Both the position numbers and the translations under genes were made by a program. Shown here piece after piece: positions 1 through 8,924 of a DNA stretch of 64,000 nucleotides (position 1 is its first letter; each line of letters opens with the position of its first letter). The notes under the pieces were generated by a model. That model was not told the origin of the DNA, searched no databases, and worked only from the letters and a program-made list of their open reading frames with translations. Source of the DNA: Micromonospora sp. MP36 (lineage in GTDB: Bacteria; Actinomycetota; Actinomycetes; Mycobacteriales; Micromonosporaceae); NCBI RefSeq assembly GCF_008119785.1, contig NZ_VSFA01000001.1, positions 62,001 through 126,000 of the forward strand, in the 5' to 3' direction.

Positions 1-1
1 G

Positions 2-2215
2 CTGACCCGGGTCGCGGACGCCGAGGTGCACGCGCTGCCCCCGCTGCGCGGCGCCGACGCGGCCCGGCTGCTCACCAGCTACCTGAGCGGCGGCAAGCTG
101 CCGCAGGTGGACAGCGACCGGCTGCTCGCCACCGCTCAGGGCAACCCGTTCTACCTGGCCGAGCTGGTCACGCTGCTGATGGAGCGGGGCGCGCTGACCG
201 CGGGCGCGGACCGGGACATCCCCGGTGGCTGGCGGCTGGCACCCGGCTCGCTGGGCAGCCGGCTGCTCTCCCGGGACCTGGCCGCCGTGCTCGCCGCGCG
301 GATCGACGCGCTGCCGGTGGACGCCCGCTCGGTGCTGCGCGACGCGGCGGTGGTCGGCGACACCGTGCCCGCCGGTGCCCTGGAGGCGCTCCGCGAGCAG
401 CGCACCGGCCGGGACGGCCGGCCGGCGGCGGTGGTCGCGGTGGAGCTGGAGCGGGCCGTGGACGAGCTGCTGCAGCGCCGCATGTTGCACCGCACCCGCA
501 CCGGTTTCGCGTTCGCCACGCCGCTGATGCGCGAGGCCGCGTACGCCGGGGTGAGCAAGGCGGAGCTGGCCGAGCGGCACGCGGCGCTGGCCCGCTGGGC
601 CGCCCCGGAGAGCGCCGACGGCGTCGCTCTGCCCGGCGGGTTCACCGAGGCCGACCGGGACGACTTCGTGGCCGAGCACGTGGAGCGGGCCGCCGCGCTC
701 GCCGACGCGGTGAAGCTGCGGCCGGACGCGCCGGCCCGCGCGGTGGCCCCGCTGGGCGTCGCCGCGCTCGGCCGGGCCGCCCGCCGCGCGCTGCGTTCCG
801 GGGAGCCGGCCCTGGCCGTCGAGTACGCCGAGCGCGCCGCCGAGCTGGCCCGGGACGGCGTCCCGCCGGCCGACCAGGTCGTGCACGCCCGGGCGCTGCT
901 CCAGGTCGGCCGCCCGCACGACGCGCTCGCCTCCGCCGAGAAGATCGCCGCCAACGCCGGCGACGCGGCCACCCGGGCGGCCGCCCTGCTGCTCGCCGGG
1001 CAGGCCCACCAGACCCTCGGCGACCAGGCCCGGACGGAAGCCTGCTGGCAGGAGGCGTTGCAGGTGGCCACGGCGGCCGGGCTGCCGACGATGCGCGCCT
1101 CGGCGATGCGCCGGCTGGGCATGGCCGACTTCGTCGCCGGCCGGCTCGGCCAGGCGAGCAGCCGGCTGGCCGCCTCCTACCAGGTCAGCCTCGCCGCGAA
1201 GGACCCGCGCGGGCAGGCCTGGTCGTTGCAGAACCTGGCCTGGGTGACCACCACCCGGGGCGACTTCGCCGGCACCGACGCGGTGCTCGGCCGGGCCGCC
1301 CGGCTCTTCGCCGAGCTGAAGGACCCGTACGGCCGGGCTTGGCTGCGCGGCACCACGGCGTTCGCCCGGCTGCTCGCCGGCCGGCTCCGGGAGGCGTGCC
1401 GGATGGCGCAGGTCTTCCTCCCCTTCGGCGAGCGGGTCGGCGAGGCGTGGGCGGTCGGCACGCTGCGCGCCGTCGAGGCGTACGCCACCGCCGAGCTGGG
1501 CGAGCTGGCCGAGGCGGACCGGGCGGCGCGGCGCGCGTACCGGGACTTCGCCGAGGTCGGCGACGACTGGGGGCAGGGCTTCGCCCTGGTGGTCCGCGGG
1601 GTGGTGGCGCGCGGGCTGGGCGAGCCGGAACACGCGGCCGACCTGCTCAGCGACGCCCTCGCGTACGCCGGCCGGACGTCGCATCCGCTGCTCACCGGGA
1701 TGGCCGGCACGCTGCGCGGGTTCGTGGCGCTGGATCTGGGCGACTGGGAGACCGCCGAGCAGGCCGCCCGGTCGGTGCTCACCACGGTGGAGCCGCACAA
1801 CCCGCAGGCCCCCGCCCAGGTGGCGCCCCGGGTACTGCTCGCCATGGCCCGGCTCGCCGACGACGACCCGGCGACCGCGGTGGGGCTGCTCGCCCCGGTC
1901 GCCACCGCCGCCGCCCACACCCCGTCGCTGCTCTTCTCCCGCCGCCAGACCATGGCCCGGTACGCCTCCGCGCTGCTCGCCCACGGCCAGCCCGTGCAGG
2001 CGCTGGACTGGGCGCAGCGGGCGGTCGCCGCTCCGGCCGAGGACGTCCGCAGCCAGGTGATCGGGGCCTGCGTGCTGGCCGAGACGCTGGCCGCCTGCGA
2101 CCGCCCGGCCGAGGCGCTGGCCAGCGCCGAGGAGGCGGTCCGCCTGGCCTACGCCACCGAGCAGCGCAGCGAGCGGGCGTACGCGGACGCCCTCCGCGCC
2201 CGCCTCGCCGCCTGA
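2..2215 (+). CDS. ATPase/TPR-type transcriptional or signalling regulator, C-terminal part (gene cut by window edge)
   Basis: The reading frame is open from the left edge, so the gene starts outside the window; a GTG at 26 exists but lies inside conserved-looking ATPase sequence. The first ~230 residues (for example FYLAELVTLLMERGAL, then a helical ARAALA-rich segment) resemble the winged-helix end of AAA/STAND ATPase domains found in actinobacterial adenylate-cyclase-like, PknK-like or LuxR-like large regulators. The remaining ~500 residues are Ala/Leu-rich helical pairs with TPR spacing (LGxAxxxxGDxxxAxxxxxxAL). No C-terminal HTH is present, so an N-terminal catalytic or sensor domain would have to lie upstream. 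Such proteins are signal-responsive NTPase switches; the signal and output are unknown. The gene is followed by 173 bp without a gene. Confidence 0.7.
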   Translation: MTRVADAEVHALPPLRGADAARLLTSYLSGGKLPQVDSDRLLATAQGNPFYLAELVTLLMERGALTAGADRDIPGGWRLAPGSLGSRLLSRDLAAVLAARIDALPVDARSVLRDAAVVGDTVPAGALEALREQRTGRDGRPAAVVAVELERAVDELLQRRMLHRTRTGFAFATPLMREAAYAGVSKAELAERHAALARWAAPESADGVALPGGFTEADRDDFVAEHVERAAALADAVKLRPDAPARAVAPLGVAALGRAARRALRSGEPALAVEYAERAAELARDGVPPADQVVHARALLQVGRPHDALASAEKIAANAGDAATRAAALLLAGQAHQTLGDQARTEACWQEALQVATAAGLPTMRASAMRRLGMADFVAGRLGQASSRLAASYQVSLAAKDPRGQAWSLQNLAWVTTTRGDFAGTDAVLGRAARLFAELKDPYGRAWLRGTTAFARLLAGRLREACRMAQVFLPFGERVGEAWAVGTLRAVEAYATAELGELAEADRAARRAYRDFAEVGDDWGQGFALVVRGVVARGLGEPEHAADLLSDALAYAGRTSHPLLTGMAGTLRGFVALDLGDWETAEQAARSVLTTVEPHNPQAPAQVAPRVLLAMARLADDDPATAVGLLAPVATAAAHTPSLLFSRRQTMARYASALLAHGQPVQALDWAQRAVAAPAEDVRSQVIGACVLAETLAACDRPAEALASAEEAVRLAYATEQRSERAYADALRARLAA

Positions 2216-2388
2216 CCCGTACTCCCGTCGCCGGGATCCCCAGCCGCGAGGGTGGCGGGGTGCGCGCCGACGATGTGGCGGGAGTGGGCAGGTTTGGCGG
2301 TTTCGGGGATGTGTCCAGCGGGGGGTGGCGGCTAGCCTCGATGGCCGAGGAGGCCGTCCACGTCGGCGGTCGCGGGTGGGGAGGACTC

Positions 2389-2859
2389 ATGAGGCTGCCG
2401 CGCTCGGGCGCCGGCTGGACGATCGCGGTCTTCGGCGTGCTGGCGCTGCTCCTCGGCGCGCTCGGGCTGATCTGGCCGGAGGCGCAGCTGCGGATGCTCG
2501 GCTTCGAGGTGCCGGCCGAGCGGGCTCCGGGTGACTACACCGGCACGTTCCTCACCGCGTCCTCGATGGCCTCGTTCAACATGGGGGTCTACTACCTGCT
2601 CGCCGTCGCCACCGAGTGGCGGCCGTTCTACCGGTTCACCGTCTGGTTCCGGCTGGTCACGTTCACCGTCTTCACCATCGCCGTGCTCTCGGACGTCGCC
2701 CCGGACCGGTTCTTCGGGGTGGCCGCCTGGGAGGGGCTGGGCGCGGTCGCGACCGCGGTCGGCCTCCGGTGGGACGCCCGCCGGGCGGCCGCCGTAAGTG
2801 GCCCGGGCGACGACGCCGCCGGCTCCGGCCCCGTGCCGGCGGCCGACGCGGTGCACTGA
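2389..2859 (+). CDS. Small four-helix membrane protein of unknown function
   Basis: A 156-residue protein with an ATG preceded by a strong Shine-Dalgarno (ggggagga, about 2379-2386). An in-frame ATG at 2341 lies right behind a possible -10 (TAGCCT, 2333-2338) but has no ribosome site, so 2389 is preferred. Four hydrophobic segments are visible: residues ~10-29 (WTIAVFGVLALLLGALGLIW), ~58-75, ~90-105 and ~112-128, followed by a Gly/Ala/Pro-rich cytoplasmic tail. I do not recognise a family with certainty; it resembles small integral proteins annotated only as hypothetical in actinomycetes. It sits between a regulator and a receptor kinase and may be co-regulated with the kinase, but the kinase has its own promoter-like sequence. 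Confidence 0.6.
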   Translation: MRLPRSGAGWTIAVFGVLALLLGALGLIWPEAQLRMLGFEVPAERAPGDYTGTFLTASSMASFNMGVYYLLAVATEWRPFYRFTVWFRLVTFTVFTIAVLSDVAPDRFFGVAAWEGLGAVATAVGLRWDARRAAAVSGPGDDAAGSGPVPAADAVH

Positions 2860-2877
2860 GCGACCCGACCGGTTGGG

Positions 2878-2883
2878 TATTTT
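2878..2883 (+). promoter_or_regulatory. Candidate -10 box (TATTTT) for leaderless kinase mRNA
   Basis: TATTTT lies 6 nt before the GTG start of the kinase gene. That spacing puts the predicted transcription start at the start codon, as in leaderless actinobacterial promoters. No ribosome-binding site precedes the GTG. No convincing -35 is visible. Confidence 0.45.
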
Positions 2884-2889
2884 CGAGCC

Positions 2890-4398
2890 GTGACCGAGAC
2901 CCCGCCCGGCGCCCTGCGGCTGCCCATCGTGCCCGGTCTGACCGATTTGGAGGTATTTGCCCGGGGTGGCTACGCCACCGTCTACCGGGCCACCCAGATC
3001 TCCGTGGGTCGCGAGGTCGCGGTCAAGGTGGAGAACCGCACGCTGGACAGCGAGCGGGACCAGGCGCGCTTCCTGCGCGAGGCGCGGGCCGCCGGCAAGA
3101 TGTCGTCCCATCCGCACGTCGTCGACCTCTTCGACGTCGGGGTCACTGTCGACCAGCACCCGTACCTGATCATGGAGCTCTGCGACGGGTCGTACGCGGA
3201 GCGGATGCGCACCTCGCCGCTGGGCGCGGTCGAGGCGCGGGACCTGGGCGTCAAGATCGCCGATGCCCTCGCCCACTCGCACGCGGCCGGGGTGCTGCAC
3301 CGGGACGTCAAGCCGGCCAACATCCTCTATTCGCACTTCAACCCGGCCGTGCTGGCCGACTTCGGGCTGGCGGTGCTGGCCGAGGTCCGGGACGCCTCGG
3401 TCACCCTGGAGGTGCTCACTCCGGCGTACGCGCCGCCGGAGATGTTCAACCACAGCCCGCCGACGCCGGCGGTCGACGTGTACGCGCTCTGCGCCACCCT
3501 CTACGCGGTGATGCACGGCCGCCCGCCGCGCTGGCAGTCCGAGCGCAACCCGAGCCTGGTCACCGTGCTGGAGATGTTCCACCAGCCGATCCCCGGCCTG
3601 CCCGGGATCCCCGACGAGTTGATCGACGTGCTGCGGCTCGGCATGTCCAACGATCCGGGCGAGCGTCCGTCCGCTGTGGAACTGGGCGCGATGCTCGCCG
3701 CGCTCCCGCTGGATCCGGGGGCCGCCCCGGTGAGCGGGGTGCCGGTCTCCGCGTTCCCGGTAAGCGGTTCCCGCGCCGGTGGGCCGTACCCCGTGGGCCG
3801 GGCCGGCGGGCCGAGCCCGCGCCCGCCGGCGGACGACGCCCACCCGACCGTGCCCACGCCCGGCCGGCGGTGGCGGCGCCGCTGGTTCCTCGGCGGCGCG
3901 GGGGTCCTCGCGCTCGCCGCCTCGGCCGGGGCGGGGGCGTGGCTGGCCGGCGGCCCGCCCGTCCCGGTGGCCTCGCCCACGCCGGTGGTTAGCGGGATCG
4001 CCGTCGGCCAGGTGCGGCCGGGCTGTGCGGCCGAGGGGATACGCCTGCCCTCCGGCGCCCGCTGTGCCGATGAACTGGAGTGTTTCGGCCCGGTACGGCT
4101 GCGCCGCGACCGGGCCGAGGCGGACCGGGTGTCGTGCGACGGCCAGCACACCTGGGAGACGTACGCCGAGGGTGACCTGCCGGCGACGCTGGCCGGGGCG
4201 GGCCACGGCGCGGTCGCCGCTGACCCCGCCGTCCGGCAGGTCTGCAACGTCAGCACCTTCCGCCTGGTCAGTGGCCTCAAGCAGGCGGGCGGGTGGAACC
4301 TGGAGGTGCTGCCGCCGTCGGACGGCGGCCGCACCTACCGCTGCCTTGCGGGGCAGGGCGTGAACGCGCTCGCCGTGCCGACGCTCACCGGTCGCTGA
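2890..4398 (+). CDS. Receptor-type serine/threonine protein kinase (PknB-like catalytic domain, extracellular C-terminal domain)
   Basis: A 502-residue Hanks-type kinase. The glycine loop is ARGGYATVYRA (residues ~24-34), the ATP-binding lysine is in VAVKVE (K46), the catalytic loop is HRDVKPAN (D139), DFG is at ~157-159, and the APE equivalent is YAPPEM. After ~residue 275 comes a Pro/Gly-rich linker, one membrane helix (~residues 327-350, WFLGGAGVLALAASAG) and an outside domain of ~150 residues with six cysteines. The outside part (C...CDGQHTWETYAEGDLP...C) looks like the septum-formation-type Cys/His domain seen after actinobacterial membrane anchors; that is tentative. The GTG start has a -10-like TATTTT six bases upstream and no ribosome site. 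The kinase probably senses an extracellular cue and phosphorylates cytoplasmic partners. Confidence 0.9.
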   Translation: MTETPPGALRLPIVPGLTDLEVFARGGYATVYRATQISVGREVAVKVENRTLDSERDQARFLREARAAGKMSSHPHVVDLFDVGVTVDQHPYLIMELCDGSYAERMRTSPLGAVEARDLGVKIADALAHSHAAGVLHRDVKPANILYSHFNPAVLADFGLAVLAEVRDASVTLEVLTPAYAPPEMFNHSPPTPAVDVYALCATLYAVMHGRPPRWQSERNPSLVTVLEMFHQPIPGLPGIPDELIDVLRLGMSNDPGERPSAVELGAMLAALPLDPGAAPVSGVPVSAFPVSGSRAGGPYPVGRAGGPSPRPPADDAHPTVPTPGRRWRRRWFLGGAGVLALAASAGAGAWLAGGPPVPVASPTPVVSGIAVGQVRPGCAAEGIRLPSGARCADELECFGPVRLRRDRAEADRVSCDGQHTWETYAEGDLPATLAGAGHGAVAADPAVRQVCNVSTFRLVSGLKQAGGWNLEVLPPSDGGRTYRCLAGQGVNALAVPTLTGR

Positions 4399-4789
4399 GC
4401 CGGTTCACCGTCCGGTGTTCCCGGACCGCCCGCGGATCGAGCGCCTCCAGCGTGTCCGCGTCCACCGCGTACCCGTCCGCCGTCCGGTGTTCGCGGACGG
4501 CTCGGACGGCCCGCGGGTCCAGCGCCTCCAGCGTGTCGGCGTCCACTCCGTACCCGCCGGGCACCGGCCAGTCCTCGCTCGGCGTGTCGCCGCGGGGCTG
4601 CCGTGGGGCCTGCCGCGCGGCGGTCACCGTCACCCCGGCGACCATCCCGAGCAGGACGCAGATCAGGGCCAGGACCACCGACAGGATGCCCGCGGGGCGC
4701 CACACCACCAGCGTCACCAACGCCGCCACCGTCGCCAGCGACGCGACGACGGCCTTCACCCGCGCATCGGGCTTCGGGAACGAACTCAC
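4385..4789 (-). CDS. Two-TM hypothetical protein with an internal C-terminal repeat
   Basis: A 134-residue protein convergent with the kinase gene; the two 3' ends overlap by 14 bp. The GTG at 4789 is chosen (VSSFPKPDAR...); an upstream in-frame ATG at 4816 would add nine residues. Two adjacent hydrophobic segments (residues ~14-30, VVASLATVAALVTLVVW, and ~33-55) are followed by a soluble tail that contains the 15-residue motif VDADTLEALDPRAVR twice, ~30 residues apart. DNA in 4400-4560 shows the matching direct duplication. The N-terminal layout resembles small actinobacterial DUF membrane proteins, but I cannot name the family. No partner is evident nearby. Confidence 0.55.
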   Translation of the reverse strand: MSSFPKPDARVKAVVASLATVAALVTLVVWRPAGILSVVLALICVLLGMVAGVTVTAARQAPRQPRGDTPSEDWPVPGGYGVDADTLEALDPRAVRAVREHRTADGYAVDADTLEALDPRAVREHRTVNRLSDR

Positions 4790-5010
4790 CCGACAAGCAT
4801 GGCCCAGGCCGGCCACCTGTCAACCGCCGGACCGGGCCGGGCGCGTCGTCGGGGCGTCCGGTGGAGGCCACGGTGGACGATGGTGAGGGGTGCGGAATCC
4901 GCGCGTAGCGGGTGCGGAAAAAGCGTCGATCAAGAAAATTTCGTTACATCAATCGGCTATTTGTCGGTTTGGCGAGCGTTTGACGGGCGGCCTTCGTTGG
5001 CGGTGATCCC

Positions 5011-5016
5011 TAGAGT
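5011..5016 (+). promoter_or_regulatory. Candidate -10 box upstream of the secreted peptidase gene
   Basis: TAGAGT lies ~55 bp before the ATG at 5071, inside a 254-bp gap whose 4915-4970 portion is unusually AT-rich for this genome. A TTGACG is present near 4979 but its spacing to TAGAGT (about 25 bp) is too long for a standard sigma-70 promoter, so the -35 is unresolved. Confidence 0.3.
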
Positions 5017-5070
5017 GACTGGGGTCGAGGTCTCCTCGACAGATCCCGTCTCCCACCGGAAGGCAGCCAC

Positions 5071-6858
5071 ATGCCACGTGCAATCCGGTCCCTGCTCGCA
5101 ACCGGGGCCGCCGGCATCGTCCTAGCCGGATCGGCGGTCGCGCCCGCTGCGGCCGCCACGCCGCAGCCCCGCGCGTCCGATCGGACCAGCGCCGTCGAGG
5201 CCCGCCGGGTCGACCGCGTGCCGACGCCGAAGCTCGGCTGGTACGCCTGCTACGGCTACGCCGAGTGCGCCACCGTCCGCCTGCCGCTGGACTACGACAA
5301 CCCGAAGGGTGCCACCACCGAGATCGCGGTGCTGCGGGTCAAGGCCCGCGACCAGAAGCACAAGATCGGCAGCCTCTTCCTCAACCCGGGCGGCCCGGGC
5401 GGCTCCGGCACCAGCATCGCGCTCGCCGCGCCGTACTTCCTCGGCGACGACCTGCTCGACCGCTTCGACATCGTCGGCGTCGACCCGCGCGGCGTCGCCG
5501 CCAGCGACAACGTCAAGTGCTTCCGCTCGGTCAAGGACCAGATGAAGGCGGGCGCCGGGTTGAACGTCGCCTTCCCGTGGACGAAGGCCGAGGAGAAGGC
5601 CTACATCGCCTCGTCCAAGGCGGTCGGCAAGGCCTGCTCGACCACCGGCAAGCCGCTGACCGGCGCGGCCTCCACCGCCGAGGTGGCCCGCGACATGGAC
5701 GTGCTGCGCCGCGCGGTCGGCGACAAGAAGCTCACCTACCTGGGCTTCAGCTACGGCACGGCGCTGGGCCAGTACTACGCCAACATGTTCCCGGACCGGG
5801 TCCGCGCCCTCGTCGTCGACGGGGTGCTCAACCCGAACGCCTGGGTCGGCCAGGGCAAGGCCCGCGACCAGCTCCAGGAGACCCGGCTGCGCAGCGCCGA
5901 CGGCGCGTACCACGCGCTGCACGAGATCCTGGTGCGCTGCGCGAAGGCCGGCGCCGAGAAGTGCGAGCTGGCCGCCGCCAGCGACCCGGTCGCCGCGTAC
6001 GAGACGGTGGCGCAGCGGCTGCGCAAGAAGCCGCTGGTGATCGACGACCCGGACTACGGTCCGTTCACCATCGGCTACGCCGACTTCGTCGGCGCCAGCC
6101 TCAGCGCGCTCTACAGCCCCTACGGCTGGCAGGACATCGTCGGCCTCACCGGCGAACTGCTGGTGCTGACCGACCCGGCGGCGGCGTCGGCGGCCCGCCG
6201 GTCGCAGGCGCAGACCGCGGTGGTCGAGCGCGCCGCGCAGGCCCGGAAGCAGCGCGGGTACGACTTCCCGTACGACAACGGGCTGGAGACGTTCCTGACG
6301 GTCGACTGCACCGACGCGTACCACCCGAAGAGCGCCGACGCCTGGCCGGCGCTGGCCGCCAAGGAGGACAAGCGGGCCCCGTACTTCGGCCGGGCCTGGG
6401 CCTGGGCCACCTCGCCCTGCGCCCGCAACACTTGGACCGTGCGGGACGAGGACGCCTACACCGGCCCGTTCAACCGGCGCACCAGCGCCCCGGTGCTGGT
6501 GGTCGGCAACTACTGGGACCCGGCGACCAACTACCAGGGTGCGGTCAGCTCGGCGGCGCTGCTGCCGAACAGCCGCCTGCTCAGCAGCGACAGCTGGGGC
6601 CACACCGCGTACGGCACCTCGGCCTGCGTGACCGGGGCCGTCGACGGGTACCTGCTGAAGGGGACGCTGCCGGCGAAGGGCAAGGTCTGCACCGGTGACG
6701 ACCAGCCGTTCGTGGACGCTCCGGAGACGCCGGACGCGCGGGCGGCCGCGGCGAAGAGCGACCTCGCCCGGGCGGGTGCGCCGGGTCGGGGTGAGCCGAA
6801 GCGGCTCCCGCCGGTGGTCGCGCCGCTGCCGGTGGTCGGCACGCTGACCGTCCACTGA
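5071..6858 (+). CDS. Secreted tripeptidyl aminopeptidase-like alpha/beta hydrolase (MEROPS S33, TAP C-terminal domain)
   Basis: A 595-residue exported hydrolase. Residues 1-30 form a signal peptide (MPRAIRS, hydrophobic core, AAAAT cleavage region). The alpha/beta-hydrolase core shows the oxyanion segment NPGGPGGSG (~residues 108-116), the nucleophile elbow GFSYG (~residues 227-231), a C-terminal aspartate in NYWDPATNYQGA and the histidine in SWGHTAYG. This arrangement is that of Streptomyces Tap-type enzymes, which remove N-terminal tripeptides from proteins outside the cell. The ATG has ggaagg ~8 nt upstream. The gene is monocistronic and ends in front of a perfect hairpin terminator. Substrate preference cannot be read from sequence. 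Confidence 0.88.
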   Translation: MPRAIRSLLATGAAGIVLAGSAVAPAAAATPQPRASDRTSAVEARRVDRVPTPKLGWYACYGYAECATVRLPLDYDNPKGATTEIAVLRVKARDQKHKIGSLFLNPGGPGGSGTSIALAAPYFLGDDLLDRFDIVGVDPRGVAASDNVKCFRSVKDQMKAGAGLNVAFPWTKAEEKAYIASSKAVGKACSTTGKPLTGAASTAEVARDMDVLRRAVGDKKLTYLGFSYGTALGQYYANMFPDRVRALVVDGVLNPNAWVGQGKARDQLQETRLRSADGAYHALHEILVRCAKAGAEKCELAAASDPVAAYETVAQRLRKKPLVIDDPDYGPFTIGYADFVGASLSALYSPYGWQDIVGLTGELLVLTDPAAASAARRSQAQTAVVERAAQARKQRGYDFPYDNGLETFLTVDCTDAYHPKSADAWPALAAKEDKRAPYFGRAWAWATSPCARNTWTVRDEDAYTGPFNRRTSAPVLVVGNYWDPATNYQGAVSSAALLPNSRLLSSDSWGHTAYGTSACVTGAVDGYLLKGTLPAKGKVCTGDDQPFVDAPETPDARAAAAKSDLARAGAPGRGEPKRLPPVVAPLPVVGTLTVH

Positions 6859-6864
6859 CGGACC

Positions 6865-6906
6865 CCCGGGGTACGGCGGGCGATCGGGCGCCCGCCGTAC
6901 CCCGGG
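6865..6906 (+). terminator. Perfect 18-bp hairpin terminator after the S33 peptidase gene
   Basis: The arm CCCGGGGTACGGCGGGCG (6865-6882) is an exact reverse complement of 6889-6906, with a 6-nt loop. It starts 7 bp after the stop codon. There is no T-tract, as usual for terminators in such GC-rich genomes. Confidence 0.8.
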
Positions 6907-6944
6907 CCGTGGGCATTTGCGCGTCCGGCTGAAAGGATGACGCG

Positions 6945-7970
6945 ATGTCGTCGCTCGCGATACCCCAGGTGACCTGTCTCAGTGGGCATCCGCGCGGGAC
7001 GGGCGAGACATCACGGCTCACCGCGGTCCTCGACCGCTCCGGCATCCGGCTGCGCCAACGGATCCGTCGGTTCCTGGCCGTCGCCTGGCCCGCATTGCGC
7101 GGGCTGGACGTCCGGACGCCCGGCCACTTCATGGCGTTGACTCACCTCCGCCTGGTGGCCGGCGGTGGTTCGCTCCTGGACCTGCACCTCGACCACGGGG
7201 TGTGCCGGTTGTACGTCGACGGCGTCCCGGCCGGGGAACTGCGGGCGCGGCTCGCGTCGTGGGTGGCGGACGAGGCAGAGCCGCCCGAGCCCCTACCCGC
7301 CAGGCCACCGCCGCCCCCGCGCGCGGCGGACGGTCCGCTCGACGTGGTCCGGGCGTCCCTCGACCTCTGGCGTGCGGCCGGACTGGGCCGGGAGGCGGTC
7401 CGCGACCGCGGCACGCTGGCATACCGGCTTAGCCTCGCCGAGGACCACCGCCGATGTGGACGGTTCACCGAGGCCATCGCCCTGCTCGAACCCCTCGCCG
7501 CCGGGGCGGCGCAGGCGTTCGGCGCGGTCGACGAGGACACGCTGAAGGTCCGCAACGCGCTCGGTCAGGCCTACTTCGAAGCCGGGCTGGTTGACGACGG
7601 GCTGGACGTGCTGCGGGAGGTCGTTCCCGCAGCCGAGCAGCTGCACGGCAGCGACGGCGAACTGACCCTCGTCGTCCGGAACAACCTGGCGGTGGGTTAC
7701 CAGTACGCCGGCCAGTACGCGCAGGCCATCGAGCTGCACACAGAGAACATCCGGCACAGCGAGCGGAGCCTCGGGCGGGACAGCCTCGGCACCATTGGCC
7801 GGCGCAACAATCTGGCCGCCACCCTCGCCCTGGCCGGCTACCGGAAACGGGCGATCGACCTGTACTGGACGGTGCTCGACTCGGTGCAGGAGATCGCCGG
7901 CGACCACACCCTGGCGGTCAACGCGCGGCAGAACCTGGCCATCCTGCACAACCCGTCCTGGAAGCCGTGA
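6945..7970 (+). CDS. TPR-repeat protein of unknown function
   Basis: A 341-residue soluble protein with a good ribosome site (gaaagga, 6931-6937) before the ATG. The N-terminal ~110 residues have no recognisable fold and end in a Pro-rich linker. From ~residue 150 there are at least four helical repeats of the long TPR_10/TPR_12 type (for example NNLAVGYQYAGQYAQAIELH and NNLAATLALAGYRKRAIDLY, ~42-residue spacing), the repeat class found in NB-ARC/TPR regulators and kinesin light chains. It lacks any NTPase part. It lies between the secreted peptidase and the divergent block that includes a TPR-CHAT protein, so it may act as a scaffold in the same pathway; that is inference from position only. 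Confidence 0.6.
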   Translation: MSSLAIPQVTCLSGHPRGTGETSRLTAVLDRSGIRLRQRIRRFLAVAWPALRGLDVRTPGHFMALTHLRLVAGGGSLLDLHLDHGVCRLYVDGVPAGELRARLASWVADEAEPPEPLPARPPPPPRAADGPLDVVRASLDLWRAAGLGREAVRDRGTLAYRLSLAEDHRRCGRFTEAIALLEPLAAGAAQAFGAVDEDTLKVRNALGQAYFEAGLVDDGLDVLREVVPAAEQLHGSDGELTLVVRNNLAVGYQYAGQYAQAIELHTENIRHSERSLGRDSLGTIGRRNNLAATLALAGYRKRAIDLYWTVLDSVQEIAGDHTLAVNARQNLAILHNPSWKP

Positions 7971-7988
7971 CGGCCCGAGGGCCGCAGG

Positions 7989-8924
7989 TCAGGTGCGGGT
8001 CGGCGACGGCTCGGCGGATCTGGCCCGGCGGGCATGGGGAACGATGCCATCCTTGCGGACGATCGCGGTGAGCTGTTCGCCGACTTCCCGGGTGAGCCGG
8101 TCCGGACACGACAGTCCGAGCTGGACGGCCAGCTCCCGGCCGTGCAGGTCCACGGCGGCTTCGACCAGGTCGGCGTACACGCTCACGGCGAGGCGGGCGC
8201 GGTATCGGGCGGTGAGCAGGGTCACCAGGCCGATGATCAGGGCCGGCCACCAGAACGCCCCGAGGGCGGCGTACAGGAGGCCCCAGCCGGCCAGCCGGGC
8301 CGCCGACGCGCACCGGTCCTGCACCGCACTCAGTTCGCCGCGCACCTCCGCCGGGAGGAGCAGCCACAGTCGCGGCCACCCGGCCGCGAGGTCGATCCCA
8401 TAGCTTCGGTGCACCCGCACGTCGGCCGCGTGCAGCCGGTCACCGACCCAGGTGGGTCGCGCCGGCTCCACGAGGCAGACTGCCGTGCGGCGGGCGATGG
8501 CCCGGCGGGCCCGATCGCGCAGCGTGGGGTCGGCGGTGTCCGCGAGGAGCGCCCGCTCGGCCGCCACCACCTCGGCGTCCGCCCGCTCCCACCGGCGGCG
8601 GCGCCGGTCGGCGAGCCGGCGCAGCACCGGCACGGATCCGGTCAGGCTCCACGTCCACGAGACGAAGACGCCCACCGACTGCGCGGTGAGCCCGGCCGTC
8701 GCCGCACCGAGCAGGAACGCGGCCGTGGTGATCAGCAGGGGCACGCCGCGTCCATCGGACAGCCCGGCCAACCGGACCGTCAGGACCCGGAGATCCACGG
8801 CGTGCTGGTGGCCGAGGGCGTGGGCCAGGACCACCGCGGCGGCGAACAGCGCCCCCGGCAGCAACAGCGCCACAGTCCACCGGGTCACCAGCTGCTTGCC
8901 CAGCTCGGCCAGGAACGCGTTCAC
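7989..8924 (-). CDS. Membrane protein of unknown function
   Basis: A 311-residue protein. The GTG start (8924) overlaps the stop of the upstream gene in a GTGA arrangement, which fixes both ends and implies translational coupling. The sequence begins with a hydrophobic helix after ~12 residues (VALLLPGALFAAAVVLAHAL), a second helix (LLITTAAFLLGAATAGLTA) and, after a basic cytoplasmic stretch (RRLADRRRRRWERADAEV), two closer helices (GWGLLYAALGAFWWPALIIGLVTLL). The C-terminus is soluble. No known domain is evident. The layout (short soluble partner plus polytopic protein, divergent from a CHAT protease-like gene) is consistent with a membrane effector or sensor, but there is no direct evidence for this. 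Confidence 0.55.
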   Translation of the reverse strand: MNAFLAELGKQLVTRWTVALLLPGALFAAAVVLAHALGHQHAVDLRVLTVRLAGLSDGRGVPLLITTAAFLLGAATAGLTAQSVGVFVSWTWSLTGSVPVLRRLADRRRRRWERADAEVVAAERALLADTADPTLRDRARRAIARRTAVCLVEPARPTWVGDRLHAADVRVHRSYGIDLAAGWPRLWLLLPAEVRGELSAVQDRCASAARLAGWGLLYAALGAFWWPALIIGLVTLLTARYRARLAVSVYADLVEAAVDLHGRELAVQLGLSCPDRLTREVGEQLTAIVRKDGIVPHARRARSAEPSPTRT

